This document shows positions 63,630 through 64,000 of a stretch of 64,000 bases of DNA, one piece after another. Origin of the DNA: Chaetorhynchus papuensis. Lineage: Eukaryota > Chordata > Aves > Passeriformes > Rhipiduridae. Position 1 is the first letter of the stretch; every line of letters begins with the position of its first letter. The position numbers and the translations under genes were made by a program. Where the stretch lies: contig VWYX01000665.1 of NCBI GenBank assembly GCA_013396525.1, forward strand, positions 62,001 to 126,000, in the 5' to 3' direction. Below the pieces are notes generated by a model. That model saw nothing but the letters and a program-made list of their open reading frames with translations, made no database searches and had not been told where the DNA came from.

Positions 63630-64000
63630 CTACGAGAAGGTTCAGAGCTCAGCAGGAGCAAGGAGGAAGCTCTGGCCTGCAAAAGCAGTTCTCACTCTGT
63701 TCCCCAGACAAACATGGGGCAAGTTTCTCCCCAGCTCTGTTTTCCTCAGGAAATTTTGTGCTTTGGGGACCAGAGTCCTGCCTGTGTGCTAACAGATGCA
63801 TGTTCCTGTGCTGCCTTTGTGAGAGCAGCCTTGTGTGAGGGAAAGACTGGTCATTATTTACAGCACAGCTTGTAAAACACGGGCCTACAGGGCTGAGCTA
63901 GGGACCACAAAGACATGTTCTAGAGAAGATGCTCAGTGCTTCGTGCTGGACTGGAGCATCCTTGGCAGAGACAAGGTGCTCAGCCCAGCCTTCCAGGGGC
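63630..64000 (-). other. CARD9 intron running off the window
   Basis: Sequence upstream (in gene orientation) of coiled-coil exon A. The next exon toward the CARD domain is not reached before 64000. Confidence 0.8.

Noticed and set aside
1..64000. CRISPR arrays, tRNA, rRNA, bacterial operons
   Set aside because: No regularly spaced repeat-spacer structure, no cloverleaf candidate and no operon layout; all genes are spliced vertebrate genes.

Overview
The window is vertebrate nuclear DNA, most likely from a bird. Genes are split into short exons with GT-AG junctions. Degraded CR1-type LINE 3' ends, the typical avian retroelement, are scattered through it. The gene order GPSM1 (+), DNLZ (-), CARD9 (-) matches what I recall of human 9q34.3. 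The GC level and compact genes would suit an avian microchromosome. Species cannot be read from the sequence.

Layout. 1-10746 has no recognisable exon and is read as upstream or intron 1 sequence of GPSM1. 10747-52771 carries thirteen GPSM1 (AGS3) exons whose splice phases all agree, giving a 646-residue protein from Met 10748. The TPR/LGN half lies in exons at 10747-19194. A linker lies at 30758-33064, and the four-GoLoco tail at 49936-52771. Large introns occupy 19195-30757 (with an 85-base assembly gap) and 33065-49935 (with a CpG-rich island at about 44100-45090 that could be an internal promoter). The GPSM1 3' UTR runs to about 54560. After about 3 kb of intergenic DNA, the convergent gene DNLZ (mitochondrial zinc-finger escort of mtHsp70) occupies 57737-59424 on the minus strand. 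Immediately upstream of it, CARD9 occupies 59545-63629 on the minus strand. Only the coiled coil and tail of CARD9 are present; the CARD domain lies beyond the right edge.

The genes do not form one pathway. GPSM1 binds Gi/o-alpha-GDP and controls spindle orientation and non-receptor G-protein signalling. DNLZ keeps mitochondrial HSPA9 soluble. CARD9 links C-type lectin receptors to BCL10/MALT1 and NF-kB. Their link is positional: DNLZ starts about 120 bp past the CARD9 poly(A) signal, and DNLZ converges with GPSM1.

I see no undescribed multi-gene system, CRISPR array, tRNA or rRNA. The most unusual features are these: a duplicated C-terminal coding tail just past the CARD9 stop; tandem in-frame donors in CARD9; a duplicated start/YY1-like module and an in-frame presequence duplication in DNLZ; a solo-LTR-like insertion in a 604-bp GPSM1 intron; and a paired CR1-derived repeat whose similarity continues beyond the expected CR1 end.
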